NCBI RefSeq assembly: GCF_003312875.1
Contig: NZ_CP015163.1
Coordinates: 4,278,001-4,342,000, forward strand
DNA: 64,000 nucleotides
Source of the DNA: Amycolatopsis albispora
GTDB taxonomy: Bacteria; Actinomycetota; Actinomycetes; Mycobacteriales; Pseudonocardiaceae
Direction: 5' to 3'
Shown here: positions 7,919-16,402 of the stretch, one piece after another
Numbering within the stretch: position 1 is the stretch's first letter
Layout of the letters: every line of letters begins with the position of its first letter
Translations under genes and position numbers: made by a program
The notes under the pieces: model-generated
Seen by the model: only the letters and a program-made list of their open reading frames with translations
Told to the model about the DNA's origin: nothing
Databases searched by the model: none

Positions 7919-8572
7919 GTGACCGCCGAAGCCCTGCCCAGCCTGGCCCGCTCCACCCTGCGGGAGCAGGCGCTGGTCGCGCTGCGCTCGGCGATCCTGT
8001 CCGGCCAGTACCGCCCCGGCGACCACCTCGGCGAGGTGGAGATCGCCTCGCGCATGTCGATCAGCCGCGGCACGGTCCGCGAAGCGCTGCGTCACCTCCA
8101 GCAGGAGGGCCTGGTGACCGCCGGCATGCGCGGCATGCTGCGCGTCCGCAGCCTGTCCCCGTCGGAGGTGCGTGAGCTGTACCGCGTCCGCGGTGCGCTC
8201 GAAGGCCTGGCGATCACCGAAATCATCGCCTCGGAACGGCGTGCGGCGGCGGTCGAAGCGCTGGACGAGGCGCTGGAGCGGCTGGACCAGGCCGACAGCC
8301 CGGAGGCGCGGATCGAGGCGGACCTCGGCTTCCACGTGCGGTTGTGCGAACTGTCGGGCAACTCGATGCTCGTGCAGTCCTGGCGCCATCTCGAAGGCGC
8401 GACCCGCATCGTGGTGATGAGCGCGGCCGCCCGCGAGCGCGAACTCGCCACCTCCGCCGACCACCACCGGCCGATCGTGCGCGCGATCGAGCGGGAGGAC
8501 GCCGCCACCGCCCTGGACGTGCTCAACCAGCACATGTCCGCCGCCGCCGAGCGGCTCACCGCCGAGGACTGA
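7919..8572 (+). CDS. GntR-family regulator, FadR subfamily (FCD domain)
   Basis: 217 residues from GTG 7919. The N-terminal winged HTH (LREQALVALRSAILSGQYRP, then ISRGTVREALRHLQQEGLV) spans about residues 12-75. The rest is an all-helical FCD ligand domain with the usual metal-ligand pattern (ADLGFHVRLCELSGN, DHHRPIVRAI, LNQHMSAA). Two near-identical palindromes (7889-7902 and 8633-8646) flank the gene, so it probably represses itself and the catabolic operon downstream. FCD regulators usually sense the carboxylic-acid substrate or an intermediate of the pathway they control. Confidence 0.93.
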   Translation: MTAEALPSLARSTLREQALVALRSAILSGQYRPGDHLGEVEIASRMSISRGTVREALRHLQQEGLVTAGMRGMLRVRSLSPSEVRELYRVRGALEGLAITEIIASERRAAAVEALDEALERLDQADSPEARIEADLGFHVRLCELSGNSMLVQSWRHLEGATRIVVMSAAARERELATSADHHRPIVRAIEREDAATALDVLNQHMSAAAERLTAED

Positions 8573-8632
8573 TCCGGCGAAGCTGCCCTTGACAGCTCCG
8601 GGGTCACCGCCCACACTCTCCTCTCAACACTC

Positions 8633-8646
8633 GACTGTTAACAGTC
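8633..8646. promoter_or_regulatory. FadR-type GntR operator, site 2
   Basis: Perfect palindrome GACTGTTAACAGTC, 24 bp before the transporter start codon at 8671, matching site 1 at 12 of 14 positions. It sits where repressor binding would block the promoter of the transporter-transketolase-SDR operon. Confidence 0.82.
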
Positions 8647-8670
8647 AACATCCGATCAAGGAGGATCGTG

Positions 8671-10008
8671 ATGGCCGCTCCCAGCTCCCGGGTCTCCGTC
8701 GAGGGCACCCCGGACAAGCTCAAGGTCGCCGTCGGCTGCGGTGTCGGCGCGACGATCGAGACCTACGACTTCATCGGCTTCGGCACCGCCGCGGCCCTGT
8801 ACTTCGGCAGCGCCTTCTTCCCCGGCTCCGACCCGCTGTCCGCGTCCCTGCTGTCCTTCGCCACGCTCGGCATCGGCTTCGCGGTGCGCCCGCTCGGCGG
8901 GCTGATCGCCGGCCACCTCGGCGACCGCGTCGGCCGCAAGCCGGTGCTGGTCGCCTCGCTCCTGCTGATGGGCGTGGCCACCGTGCTCATCGGCTGCCTG
9001 CCCACCTACGGGCAGATCGGCGTGTGGGCCCCGCTGCTGCTCGTCGCGGTGCGCGTGGTGCAGGGGCTGGCCTTCGGCGCCGAATGGGGCGGCGCGATCC
9101 TGATGACCTTCGAGCACGCGCCGTGGCGCAAACGCGGGCTGTACACCGGGATCACGCAGGCCGGGTTCCCGGTCGGGCTGCTGCTGGCGAACCTCGCCTT
9201 CCTGGTCAGCGCCAACCTGGACGGGACCTGGGCGTGGCGGGTGCCGTTCCTGCTCAGCGCGGTGCTGATCGTGGTCGGCATCCTGATCCGGCTCAAGATC
9301 GACGAATCGCCGGAGTTCGAGGACCTCAAGCAATCCGGGCAGCGGGCGAAGAACCCGCTCCTGGAGGTGCTCCGCGACGACTGGCGCAACGTGCTGCGCG
9401 CGTTCTGCCTGCGGATCACCGAGACCGCCGGGTACGCCGTCGCCGTCACGTTCATGTTGTCCTACCTCAAGATGGGCGACGGGCCGCAGGTGTCCGAGTC
9501 GCTGAGCCTGTTCGCGCTGACCACCGCGGCGGCGCTCGGCATCGTCGCGACGGTGTGGTGGGGCAAGCTCTCCGACACCCTCGGCCGCCGCCCGGTGTAC
9601 CTGCTCGGCTGCGCGGTCACCGTGGCCTGGGGCGTGCCGATGTTCCTGCTGGCCAACACCGGCACCGCGGTACTCGTCGTGGTGGTTTTCGTGGTCAGCT
9701 ACACGGTCTGCCAGAACTCGCTCGCCGGCGTGCAGGGCGCGTGGTTCTCCGAGCTGTTCGCCACGAAGACCCGCACCGCGGGCACCTCGATGGCCTACCA
9801 GATCTCCGCGGTGGTCTCCGGCTTCACCCCGCTGATCGCGACCGCGCTGTACGCCCGCACCGGCTGGCTCGGGCCCGCACTGCTGTTCAGCGCGTACGGC
9901 CTGCTCGGCCTGCTCGCGGCGGTGGTCACGAAGGAGACCTGGGGACCGGGCCAGAAGTCCGAAGTGGACCGTCTGTCGCAGGCAAAGGAGGAGAACGCTG
10001 TTGTCTGA
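8671..10008 (+). CDS. MFS transporter, metabolite:H+ symporter (MHS) family
   Basis: About 445 residues with twelve predicted transmembrane helices. The start is ATG 8671 (or GTG 8668) after AAGGAGG. MHS hallmarks are visible: GATIETYDFIGFGTAAALYF in helix 1, RPLGGLIAGHLGDRVGRKPVL between helices 2 and 3, and QGLAFGAEWGGAILM in helix 4. Known MHS members import organic acids such as shikimate, alpha-ketoglutarate or proline betaine. It is the first gene of an operon (8-nt overlap with the next gene) under the GntR operator, so it probably imports the sugar acid or polyol degraded by the downstream enzymes. Confidence 0.92.
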   Translation: MAAPSSRVSVEGTPDKLKVAVGCGVGATIETYDFIGFGTAAALYFGSAFFPGSDPLSASLLSFATLGIGFAVRPLGGLIAGHLGDRVGRKPVLVASLLLMGVATVLIGCLPTYGQIGVWAPLLLVAVRVVQGLAFGAEWGGAILMTFEHAPWRKRGLYTGITQAGFPVGLLLANLAFLVSANLDGTWAWRVPFLLSAVLIVVGILIRLKIDESPEFEDLKQSGQRAKNPLLEVLRDDWRNVLRAFCLRITETAGYAVAVTFMLSYLKMGDGPQVSESLSLFALTTAAALGIVATVWWGKLSDTLGRRPVYLLGCAVTVAWGVPMFLLANTGTAVLVVVVFVVSYTVCQNSLAGVQGAWFSELFATKTRTAGTSMAYQISAVVSGFTPLIATALYARTGWLGPALLFSAYGLLGLLAAVVTKETWGPGQKSEVDRLSQAKEENAVV

Positions 10009-10825
10009 ACGCATTCGCCGGCTCGAGGAGTCGGCACGCCGGATCCGGCGCCACGCACTGGACATGGGCGAGGTGCAGGGGCAGGGCTACATCGGCCAGG
10101 CGCTCGGGGTCGCCGACGTGCTCGCCGTGGTCTACGGCGACCAGCTGCGGTTCCGCGCGGACGACCCGGAATGGCCGGAGCGCGACCGGTTCCTGCTGTC
10201 CATCGGCCACTACGCCATCGCGCTGTACGCCGCACTGGCCGAGGCAGGCGTGCTCGACGTCGAAGAGCTGGAGACCTACGGTTCCGACGGTTCGCGGCTG
10301 CCGATGTCGGGCATGGCCTCCTACACCCCCGGCATGGAGATCTCCGGCGGCTCGCTCGGGCACGGGCTCGGCGTCGCCACCGGAATGGCGCTCGGCCTGC
10401 GCCACCAGGGAAATCCGGCGCGGGTGTACAACCTGCTCTCCGACGGCGAACTCGACGAAGGCGCCACCTGGGAAGCCGCGCTGGCGTGTGCCCACCACGG
10501 CCTGGACCACGTCACCGCCATCGTCGACGTCAACGCGCTGCAGGCCGACGGCCCGACCGCCGGGGTCCTGCGCACCGAGCCCGTGGTCGAGAAGTGGCAG
10601 GCGTTCGGCTGGCACGCGGTGCGCGTGGACGGCAACGACATCGCCGCGCTCGTCACCGCGTTCGACGAGCTGCGCGAGCACCGCGGCTCGCCGTCGGTGC
10701 TGGTGTGCGACACCCGTATCGGCCGCGGGGTGCCCTTCCTGGAAAAGCGGGAAAAAGCGCACTTCATGCCCGTCGAAGCAGACGAATGGCAACTGGCCCG
10801 CGACGCACTGGAGGCTTCCGCGTGA
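10001..10825 (+). CDS. transketolase, N-terminal (TPP pyrophosphate-binding) subunit
   Basis: 274 residues, probably from TTG 10001, overlapping the transporter gene by 8 nt. It contains the thiamine-diphosphate motif (LLSDGELDEGATWEAALACA, then IVDVNALQADG) and GHGLGVATGMALGL, equivalent to the first third of a full transketolase. With the next gene it makes a two-subunit enzyme transferring a two-carbon ketol group. Split transketolases recur in catabolic operons for unusual sugars. No kinase gene accompanies it here, so the donor may not be a standard pentose phosphate, or the kinase lies elsewhere. Confidence 0.92.
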   Translation: MSERIRRLEESARRIRRHALDMGEVQGQGYIGQALGVADVLAVVYGDQLRFRADDPEWPERDRFLLSIGHYAIALYAALAEAGVLDVEELETYGSDGSRLPMSGMASYTPGMEISGGSLGHGLGVATGMALGLRHQGNPARVYNLLSDGELDEGATWEAALACAHHGLDHVTAIVDVNALQADGPTAGVLRTEPVVEKWQAFGWHAVRVDGNDIAALVTAFDELREHRGSPSVLVCDTRIGRGVPFLEKREKAHFMPVEADEWQLARDALEASA

Positions 10826-11805
10826 CCGCGAAGAAACTGACCACCTCGGCGATGATCGCCTCGTTCGCCGACCCCGGCCAGCGCACCACCAAGGCACCCT
10901 TCGGGCACGCGCTGACGCGGCTGGCCGAGCAGCGGCCGGAGATCGTCGGCCTCTCGGCGGATCTGGCCAAGTACACCGACATGCACGTCTTCCGCGACGC
11001 GCACCCGGACCGGTTCTTCCAGCTCGGCATGGCGGAACAGGCCATGCTCGGCGCGGCGGCGGGCCTCGCCGAGGTCGGGCTGGTGCCGTTCGCCTCCACC
11101 TATTCGGTGTTCGCCACCAGGCGCGCCTACGACTTCCTCTGCCTGGACATCGCCGAACCTGGCCTGAACGTGAACGTGGTCGGCGGCCTGCCCGGGCTGA
11201 CCACCGGATACGGGCCCAGCCACCAGGCCACCGAGGACCTGGCCATCCTGCGCGGCCTGCCGGGACTGACCATTGTGGACCCGTGTGACTCGGTGGACAT
11301 CGAGCAGGCCGTGCCCGCGCTGGCCGCCGCACCGGGGCCGACCTACCTGCGGCTGCTGCGCGGTGCCGTGCCGACCGTGCTCGACGAGTACGACTACCGC
11401 TTCGAACTCGGGAAAACCGCCGAACTGCGCACGGGCCGCGACGTGCTGATGATCTCCACCGGCCTGATGACCATGCGCGCGCTCACCGCGGCGAAGGAAC
11501 TGGAAGCCGACCACGTCGACGTCGCCGTGCTGCACGTGCCCACGATCAAGCCCCTTGACCGCGAAGCGATCCTGCGGCACGCGAAGCCCGACCGGCTGGT
11601 GGTGACGCTGGAGAACCACACCGTGGTCGGCGGCCTCGCCGAGTCGGTCGCCTCCTGCCTGGCCTTCGCCGGTGCCGGGACGCGGATCGTGCCGGTCGCG
11701 CTGCCCGACGAGTTCCTCGCCGCCGGTGCGCTGCCGACGCTGCACGAGCGCTACGGCCTGTCCGTGCCGCAAATCAAATCGACTGTCCTCAAAGAACTGT
11801 CCTGA
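10822..11805 (+). CDS. transketolase, C-terminal (pyrimidine-binding) subunit
   Basis: 327 residues from GTG 10822, whose last two bases begin the TGA of the preceding subunit (GTGA overlap), a sign of stoichiometric coupling. It holds the TPP pyrimidine-binding domain with the essential glutamate in LGMAEQAMLGAAAGLAEVG, followed by the C-terminal Rossmann-like domain (DVLMISTGLMTMRALTAAKE, VTLENHTVVGGL). It forms the heterodimeric active site with the upstream subunit. Same operon as the MHS transporter and SDR. Confidence 0.93.
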   Translation: MTAKKLTTSAMIASFADPGQRTTKAPFGHALTRLAEQRPEIVGLSADLAKYTDMHVFRDAHPDRFFQLGMAEQAMLGAAAGLAEVGLVPFASTYSVFATRRAYDFLCLDIAEPGLNVNVVGGLPGLTTGYGPSHQATEDLAILRGLPGLTIVDPCDSVDIEQAVPALAAAPGPTYLRLLRGAVPTVLDEYDYRFELGKTAELRTGRDVLMISTGLMTMRALTAAKELEADHVDVAVLHVPTIKPLDREAILRHAKPDRLVVTLENHTVVGGLAESVASCLAFAGAGTRIVPVALPDEFLAAGALPTLHERYGLSVPQIKSTVLKELS

Positions 11806-11816
11806 TCGGAGTGTCC

Positions 11817-12569
11817 ATGTCTCGTACCGCTGTGATCACCGGCGCCGGGTCCCGCCGCGGGATCGGCCGCGCCACCGCGCACACGCTCGCCGCGGCGGGC
11901 TGGGCCGTGGCCGTGCTCGACGTCGACGAGCCCGCCGCGAAGGACGCCGCCGGGGAAATCGCCGCCGCCCACGGGGTTTCCGCGCTGGGCGTGCACTGCG
12001 ACGTCACGGACGCGGGCAGCGTCGACCGCGCGCTGACGGCCGTGGAAGCCGGACTGCCCGAAGTCGGCGCGCTGGTGAACAACGCCGGGATCACCTCCCC
12101 CACCCGCTTTCTCGATGTCACCGACGAGGAATGGGAACGGATCTTCGCGGTCAACGTCCGCGGCAGCTACCTGGTCACCAAGCGCGTCGCACCCGGTATG
12201 GCCGACCGCGGTTTCGGCCGGATCGTGAACCTGTCCTCCGTGTCCGCCGAGCGCGGCGGCGGGGTTTTCGGCGGCGTCGCGTATTCGGCGGCGAAGGCGG
12301 CCCTGCTCGGCTTTTCCCGTGCGCTGGCAAGGGAACTCGGCCCGCGTGGGATCACCGTGAACTCCGTCGCCCCCGGTCTGGTGGACACCGACATCACCGC
12401 GGGCAAGCTCGACCCGGACCGCAAGGCCGCCATGGTCGCCGACATCCCGATGGGCCGCACCGGCACGGTCACCGACGTCGCCGACGTGATCGCGTTCCTG
12501 TGCCGTCCGGAGTCGAGCTACCTGACCGGCGTCACCTACGACATCAACGGTGGCTCGCATATCCACTGA
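11817..12569 (+). CDS. short-chain dehydrogenase/reductase of the transketolase operon
   Basis: 250 residues. ATG 11817 is preferred over GTG 11811 because GGAG at 11808-11811 is then 5 nt upstream. Complete SDR motifs: TGAGSRRGIGRA for NAD(P), NNAG, catalytic Ser in VNLSSVSA, and YSAAK with Tyr and Lys. It starts 11 nt after the transketolase stop, so it is the last gene of the GntR-controlled operon, and probably oxidises a polyol or sugar acid to the keto form used by the transketolase. Confidence 0.92.
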   Translation: MSRTAVITGAGSRRGIGRATAHTLAAAGWAVAVLDVDEPAAKDAAGEIAAAHGVSALGVHCDVTDAGSVDRALTAVEAGLPEVGALVNNAGITSPTRFLDVTDEEWERIFAVNVRGSYLVTKRVAPGMADRGFGRIVNLSSVSAERGGGVFGGVAYSAAKAALLGFSRALARELGPRGITVNSVAPGLVDTDITAGKLDPDRKAAMVADIPMGRTGTVTDVADVIAFLCRPESSYLTGVTYDINGGSHIH

Positions 12570-12586
12570 AGTGACGCCCACCACAA

Positions 12587-12613
12587 ACTGACCAGATGAC
12601 CGATCTGGTCAGT
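12587..12613. promoter_or_regulatory. TetR-type operator of the monooxygenase/TetR operon
   Basis: Perfect inverted repeat: ACTGACCAGAT at 12587-12597 and ATCTGGTCAGT at 12603-12613 with a 5-bp centre, just before the monooxygenase start at 12626. The only nearby TetR gene is the second gene of this unit, so autoregulation is likely. Confidence 0.78.
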
Positions 12614-12625
12614 ACGGTCGATGGC

Positions 12626-13882
12626 ATGAGCGAACGTGGTCGGGTCCTGGTGGTGGGCATGGGCGTCAGCGGGCTCGCGGTGGCGGGCCGGTTGCGCCGG
12701 GCCGGCTGGCAGCCGGTGCTCGTGGAGCGGGCACCGGCGCGCCGGTCCGGCGGTTACTTCGTGGCCCTGTTCGGCGCGGGTCAGGCGGCCGCGCGCCGCC
12801 TCGGCCTGGCCGAGCACCTGCACGACCGCACGTCGGACCGGCAGGCGCTGGCGCTCGACCGGTCCGGGCGCGCGCGGCCGGGAATGTCACTCTCCGAGCT
12901 GCCGACCAAACCGTGGCTGATGTTGCGCGGTGACGTGGAGAAGGCGGCGTACGCGGTGCTTCCGGACGACGTGGAAGTGCGGTATTCGACCGTGCCGACC
13001 GCCATCGAGCAGGACGCCGACGGGGTCACCGTCACCCTGGCCGACCTGGTCGCGGGCACCTCGGCGACCGAGCGGTTCGACCTCGTCGTCGGCGCCGACG
13101 GGCTGCGTTCCACCGTGCGCTCGCTGGTCTTCGGCCCCCACGAGCGGTACCTGCACCGGCTCGGCTACCTGATCGCCGCGTTCGAATACCCCGGCACCCT
13201 CCCCGGACTCGCGCCCGGGCAAGGCGCCACGCTGCTCGAACCACACCGCTCGCTGTGGGTGTTCGCCTTCGCCGACCACCACCCGACGATCCTGCTCAGC
13301 TACCGAACCGAAGACGTGGACGCCGAGTTCACCCGGCCACCGGCCGAGAGCGTGCGAGCGGCGTTCGGCCCGCAGCCGCCCGGCAGCCTGCTGTCCGCGG
13401 CTTTCGAAGAACTCGAGCGCGCCGACGCGGTGCTGTTCGATTCGGCCGAGCAGGTGCGCCTGGACACCTGGCACCGCGGCCGGGTGGTCCTGCTGGGCGA
13501 CGCCGCGTGGTGCGTGACGCTCTACGCCGGGATGGGCGTGTCGTCCGGGCTGGCCGGGGCCGACCTGCTGGGCACCATGCTCGAACGGCATCCCGACGAC
13601 GTCACCGCGGCACTACGCGAGTGGGAACACGGACTGCGCCCGTATCTGGACTACTACCAGGAAAACGCGCCCGCCGACCGCCGGATCTTCGTGGCGGACA
13701 ACCGGTGGCAGATCCGGCTGCGGCGGGCCATGCCCGTGCTCGGCCGGACCCGGCTCGGGCGGCGACTGGCCGACCGGATCATGCGCGTCGACGATCTGGT
13801 GACCTACAAGGGGTCGGATATCGTCGGGGCGGTGCTGGGCGAGGTGCCCTCACCGTTCCCGGAAAGAGCGAGGTATGCCTGA
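12626..13882 (+). CDS. FAD-dependent aromatic-type monooxygenase
   Basis: 418 residues from ATG 12626; an earlier in-frame ATG at 12596 lies inside the operator and is not used here. The dinucleotide motif VLVVGMGVSGLAVAGRLRRAG, the FDLVVGADGLRSTVRS motif (DG) and RVVLLGDAAWCVTLYAGMGVS (GD motif) define a group A flavoprotein hydroxylase. The motif GDAAWC-TLYAGMGVS differs from the usual GDAAH, recalling TetX-like and antibiotic-modifying oxygenases. It overlaps the TetR gene by 8 nt. The substrate is unknown, possibly a xenobiotic or antibiotic. Confidence 0.9.
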   Translation: MSERGRVLVVGMGVSGLAVAGRLRRAGWQPVLVERAPARRSGGYFVALFGAGQAAARRLGLAEHLHDRTSDRQALALDRSGRARPGMSLSELPTKPWLMLRGDVEKAAYAVLPDDVEVRYSTVPTAIEQDADGVTVTLADLVAGTSATERFDLVVGADGLRSTVRSLVFGPHERYLHRLGYLIAAFEYPGTLPGLAPGQGATLLEPHRSLWVFAFADHHPTILLSYRTEDVDAEFTRPPAESVRAAFGPQPPGSLLSAAFEELERADAVLFDSAEQVRLDTWHRGRVVLLGDAAWCVTLYAGMGVSSGLAGADLLGTMLERHPDDVTAALREWEHGLRPYLDYYQENAPADRRIFVADNRWQIRLRRAMPVLGRTRLGRRLADRIMRVDDLVTYKGSDIVGAVLGEVPSPFPERARYA

Positions 13883-14582
13883 ACTGCCCGAGCACGGCTC
13901 ACCCAAGGCGGCGCGCATTCTCGCCGCCGCCGGTGAACTGCTGCTCAGCCGTGGCTGCAAGGGCTTCACCGTGGCCGACGTCGCGACCCGGGCGCACGTC
14001 GGCAAGGGCACCGTCTACCTGTACTGGAAAACCAAGGAAGAGCTGCTGGTCGGCCTGATCGGCCGTGACTTCCTCGGCCTGGCCGACGACGTGACCGCCC
14101 GCGTCACCGCCGATCCCGACCTGGCCCGGCCGTCGCGGCTGTGCTCGGACATGCTCCGCGTCGGCGCCGAGCACCCGTTCGTGCGGGCACTGCAACACGG
14201 CGACGACGACCTGCTGGGCGTGCTCGCCGAAGACCCGCGCTCGGTCCGGCTGCTCGACACGCTGGGACCCGAAGGCGTCATGCGCGCCATCCTGCCGGTG
14301 TGGCGAGCCAACGGCCTGGCCCGCGCCGACTGGCCGCTCGAGGACCAGGTGCTCGCCTTGCAGGCGCTCACCACCGGCTTCATCGCCCTCTCCGCCAACC
14401 CCGCGAACCGCCGCTCGCCCGCTGAGCTGGAACGCGTTTTCGCCGAGTCGGTCACCGCCCTGCTGGGCCCGGAACGGGCCACCGCCAGGCAGCTCCAGGC
14501 CACCGTCACCGACGGCCTGGCCTATCTCGCCAAGGCACGCGCCACCGCACTGGACCTGATCACCCAGTCCGCCGCGGCCTAG
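13875..14582 (+). CDS. TetR/AcrR-family regulator
   Basis: 235 residues. N-terminal HTH at about residues 10-60 (ARILAAAGELLLSRGCKGFT, VADVATRAHVGKGTVYLYWK), helical ligand domain after it. It overlaps the monooxygenase by 8 nt and is cotranscribed. The palindrome at 12587-12613 upstream of the pair is its probable operator, making a self-contained substrate-inducible unit. A Drr-type ABC exporter follows 184 nt later and could belong to the same resistance function. Confidence 0.92.
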   Translation: MPELPEHGSPKAARILAAAGELLLSRGCKGFTVADVATRAHVGKGTVYLYWKTKEELLVGLIGRDFLGLADDVTARVTADPDLARPSRLCSDMLRVGAEHPFVRALQHGDDDLLGVLAEDPRSVRLLDTLGPEGVMRAILPVWRANGLARADWPLEDQVLALQALTTGFIALSANPANRRSPAELERVFAESVTALLGPERATARQLQATVTDGLAYLAKARATALDLITQSAAA

Positions 14583-14620
14583 CCCTCCCCCTTTTCCGCG
14601 CGCCAAGGCGCCCCGCCGGA

Positions 14621-14653
14621 CACGAATGTGGCTCTTGTGTCCGCCTTCAACGC
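14621..14653. repeat. decayed half copy of the dispersed CACGAATGTGGCT palindrome
   Basis: CACGAATGTGGCT at 14621-14633, with TTCAACG near 14646-14652 matching the loop of the full copy at 54161-54213, but no right arm. It lies in the 184-bp gap between the TetR gene and the ABC transporter. The rest of the gap holds only an imperfect TGGCA...TGCCA dyad (about 14704-14733) with TCATATGA near its centre. Confidence 0.6.
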
Positions 14654-14766
14654 ACCCCCATGGCGCATGATCGACACCTATCTGACACTCTCCTGGCTTG
14701 GCATGGCACATCATATGAGCCATAGTGATGCCACAACACAGCCAACCACGAGAGAACGGACATCGG

Positions 14767-15546
14767 ATGACAGCCGAACGGGCCAGGGGGCCGGCGATCC
14801 ACGTGCGGGGCCTGGAGAAGTCCTACAAAGCGGTGCAGGTGCTGCGCGGCGTCGACTTCGACGTGGCACGCGGCAGCATCTTCGCCCTGCTCGGCTCCAA
14901 CGGAGCGGGCAAGACCACGGTGGTGAAGATCCTGTCCACGCTGCTCAAGGCCGACGCGGGCAGCGCGAGCGTCCACGGTCACGACGTGGCCGCCCAATCC
15001 GCCCAGGTGCGCGAGTCGATCAGCCTGACCGGGCAGTTCGCCGCCGTCGACGACATCCTCACCGGGCGGGAGAACCTGGTGCTGGTCGCCCGGCTGCGCC
15101 ACCTCAAAGCACCCGGCAAGATCGCCGACGACCTGCTCAAGCGCTTCTCGCTGACCGACGCCGGCGCACGCCGGGTGGCGACCTACTCCGGCGGCATGCG
15201 CCGCCGCCTCGACATCGCGATGAGCCTGATCGGCGACCCGCCGATCGTCTTCCTCGACGAACCCACCACCGGACTCGACCCGCAGGCCCGCCTCGAGGTG
15301 TGGCAGGCGGTCAAGGAACTCGCCGCGCGGGGCACCACGGTGCTGCTGACCACGCAGTACCTGGACGAGGCCGAGCAGCTCGCCGACCGGATCGCCATCC
15401 TGCACCAAGGCCGCATCCTGGTCGACGGCACGCTCGCCGAGCTCAAGCAGCTGCTCCCGCCCGCGAAGGTCGAATACGTCGAAAAGCAGCCCACCCTCGA
15501 GGAAGTCTTCCTCTCCCTGGTCGGCGACAACGGCAAGGAAGCATGA
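14767..15546 (+). CDS. ABC transporter ATP-binding protein, DrrA type
   Basis: 259 residues from ATG 14767 (an in-frame GTG at 14725 would add 14). Walker A GSNGAGKT at 43-50, signature SGGM at 141-144, Walker B VFLDEPTTGLDP at 161-172, then LTTQYLDEAEQLADRIAIL. The C-terminal tail is shorter than in DrrA of daunorubicin producers but keeps the PTLEEVFLSL ending of this drug-exporter subfamily. It pairs with the permease next door, whose start overlaps its stop. Likely export of a lipophilic compound. Confidence 0.94.
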   Translation: MTAERARGPAIHVRGLEKSYKAVQVLRGVDFDVARGSIFALLGSNGAGKTTVVKILSTLLKADAGSASVHGHDVAAQSAQVRESISLTGQFAAVDDILTGRENLVLVARLRHLKAPGKIADDLLKRFSLTDAGARRVATYSGGMRRRLDIAMSLIGDPPIVFLDEPTTGLDPQARLEVWQAVKELAARGTTVLLTTQYLDEAEQLADRIAILHQGRILVDGTLAELKQLLPPAKVEYVEKQPTLEEVFLSLVGDNGKEA

Positions 15547-16307
15547 TGAGCGCTCACTTCTTCGGCGACACCACCGTCCTGCTGGGACGGTCGCTGCGCC
15601 ACATCACCCGCAGCCTGGACACCATCATCACCACCGCGCTCATGCCGATCGCGATGATGCTGATGTTCGTCTACGTCTTCGGCGGCGCGATCAACACCGG
15701 ATCCGCCTCCTACGTGAACTACCTGCTGCCCGGCATCCTGCTGATCACCGTGGCCTCCGGCATCTCCTACACCGCGTTCCGCCTGTTCATGGACATGCAG
15801 CGCGGGATATTCGAGCGGTTCCAGTCGATGCCGATCGCCCGCTCGTCCGTGCTGTGGGCCCACGTGCTCACCTCGCTGGTGGCCAACCTGATCTCGCTGG
15901 TGATCGTGGTGGGCGTCGCGCTGCTGATGGGCTTCCGCTCCAGCGCCGGGATCCTGGACTGGCTGGCGGTGGCGGGCATCCTGCTGCTGTTCACCCTGGC
16001 CCTGACCTGGCTCGCCGTCATTCCCGGGCTCACAGCGAAATCCGTGGACGGCGCGAGCGCCTTCTCCTACCCGCTGATCTTCCTGCCGTTCCTCAGCTCG
16101 GCGTTCGTGCCCACCACCACCATGCCCGGGCCGGTCCGCGCCTTCGCCGAGCACCAGCCGGTGACCTCCATCGTCAACGCGCTGCGCGCGCTCTACAGCG
16201 AGCAGCCCGTCGGCTCCGACCTCTGGGTCGCGCTCGGCTGGTGTGTCGGAATCCTGCTGGTCGCCTACTTCTTCGCCAACCTCACCTACCGTCGCAAAAT
16301 CTCCTGA
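15543..16307 (+). CDS. ABC-2 type transporter permease, DrrB type
   Basis: 254 residues starting MMSAHFFGDTTVLLGRSLRH, with six hydrophobic helices characteristic of ABC2_membrane proteins. The ATG at 15543 overlaps the ATPase TGA (ATGA). It contains the family stretch ARSSVLWAHVLTSLVANLIS and the extracytoplasmic loop PTTTMPGPVRAFAEHQPVTS. It forms the membrane half of the exporter. No immunity or biosynthetic gene is adjacent, but a flavin monooxygenase/TetR pair lies upstream. Confidence 0.93.
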   Translation: MMSAHFFGDTTVLLGRSLRHITRSLDTIITTALMPIAMMLMFVYVFGGAINTGSASYVNYLLPGILLITVASGISYTAFRLFMDMQRGIFERFQSMPIARSSVLWAHVLTSLVANLISLVIVVGVALLMGFRSSAGILDWLAVAGILLLFTLALTWLAVIPGLTAKSVDGASAFSYPLIFLPFLSSAFVPTTTMPGPVRAFAEHQPVTSIVNALRALYSEQPVGSDLWVALGWCVGILLVAYFFANLTYRRKIS

Positions 16308-16313
16308 CGCGTG

Positions 16314-16342
16314 GTGTCAGTGCGGTGTCAGCTGCGTGTCCG
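16314..16342 (+). promoter_or_regulatory. three 11-bp-spaced heptamer repeats, SARP/OmpR-like operator candidate
   Basis: GTGTCAG at 16314-16320, GTGTCAG at 16325-16331 and GTGTCCG at 16336-16342, exactly 11 bp apart. A possible -10 (GAATGT near 16353) begins about 10 bp after the last repeat. Helical-turn-spaced heptamers upstream of a -10 are what SARP/AfsR and PhoP-type regulators recognise. They precede the beta-repeat protein gene at 16403. Confidence 0.4.
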
Positions 16343-16402
16343 CGGGGTCCGCGAATGTGGTCCCAACAACGCAGCAACACCCACTGACAAGGAGAAACAC
16401 CG

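Noticed and set aside
14704..14733. Operator dyad TGGCA...TGCCA before the ABC genes
   Set aside because: Only the outer 5 bp pair; too weak to list as an operator.
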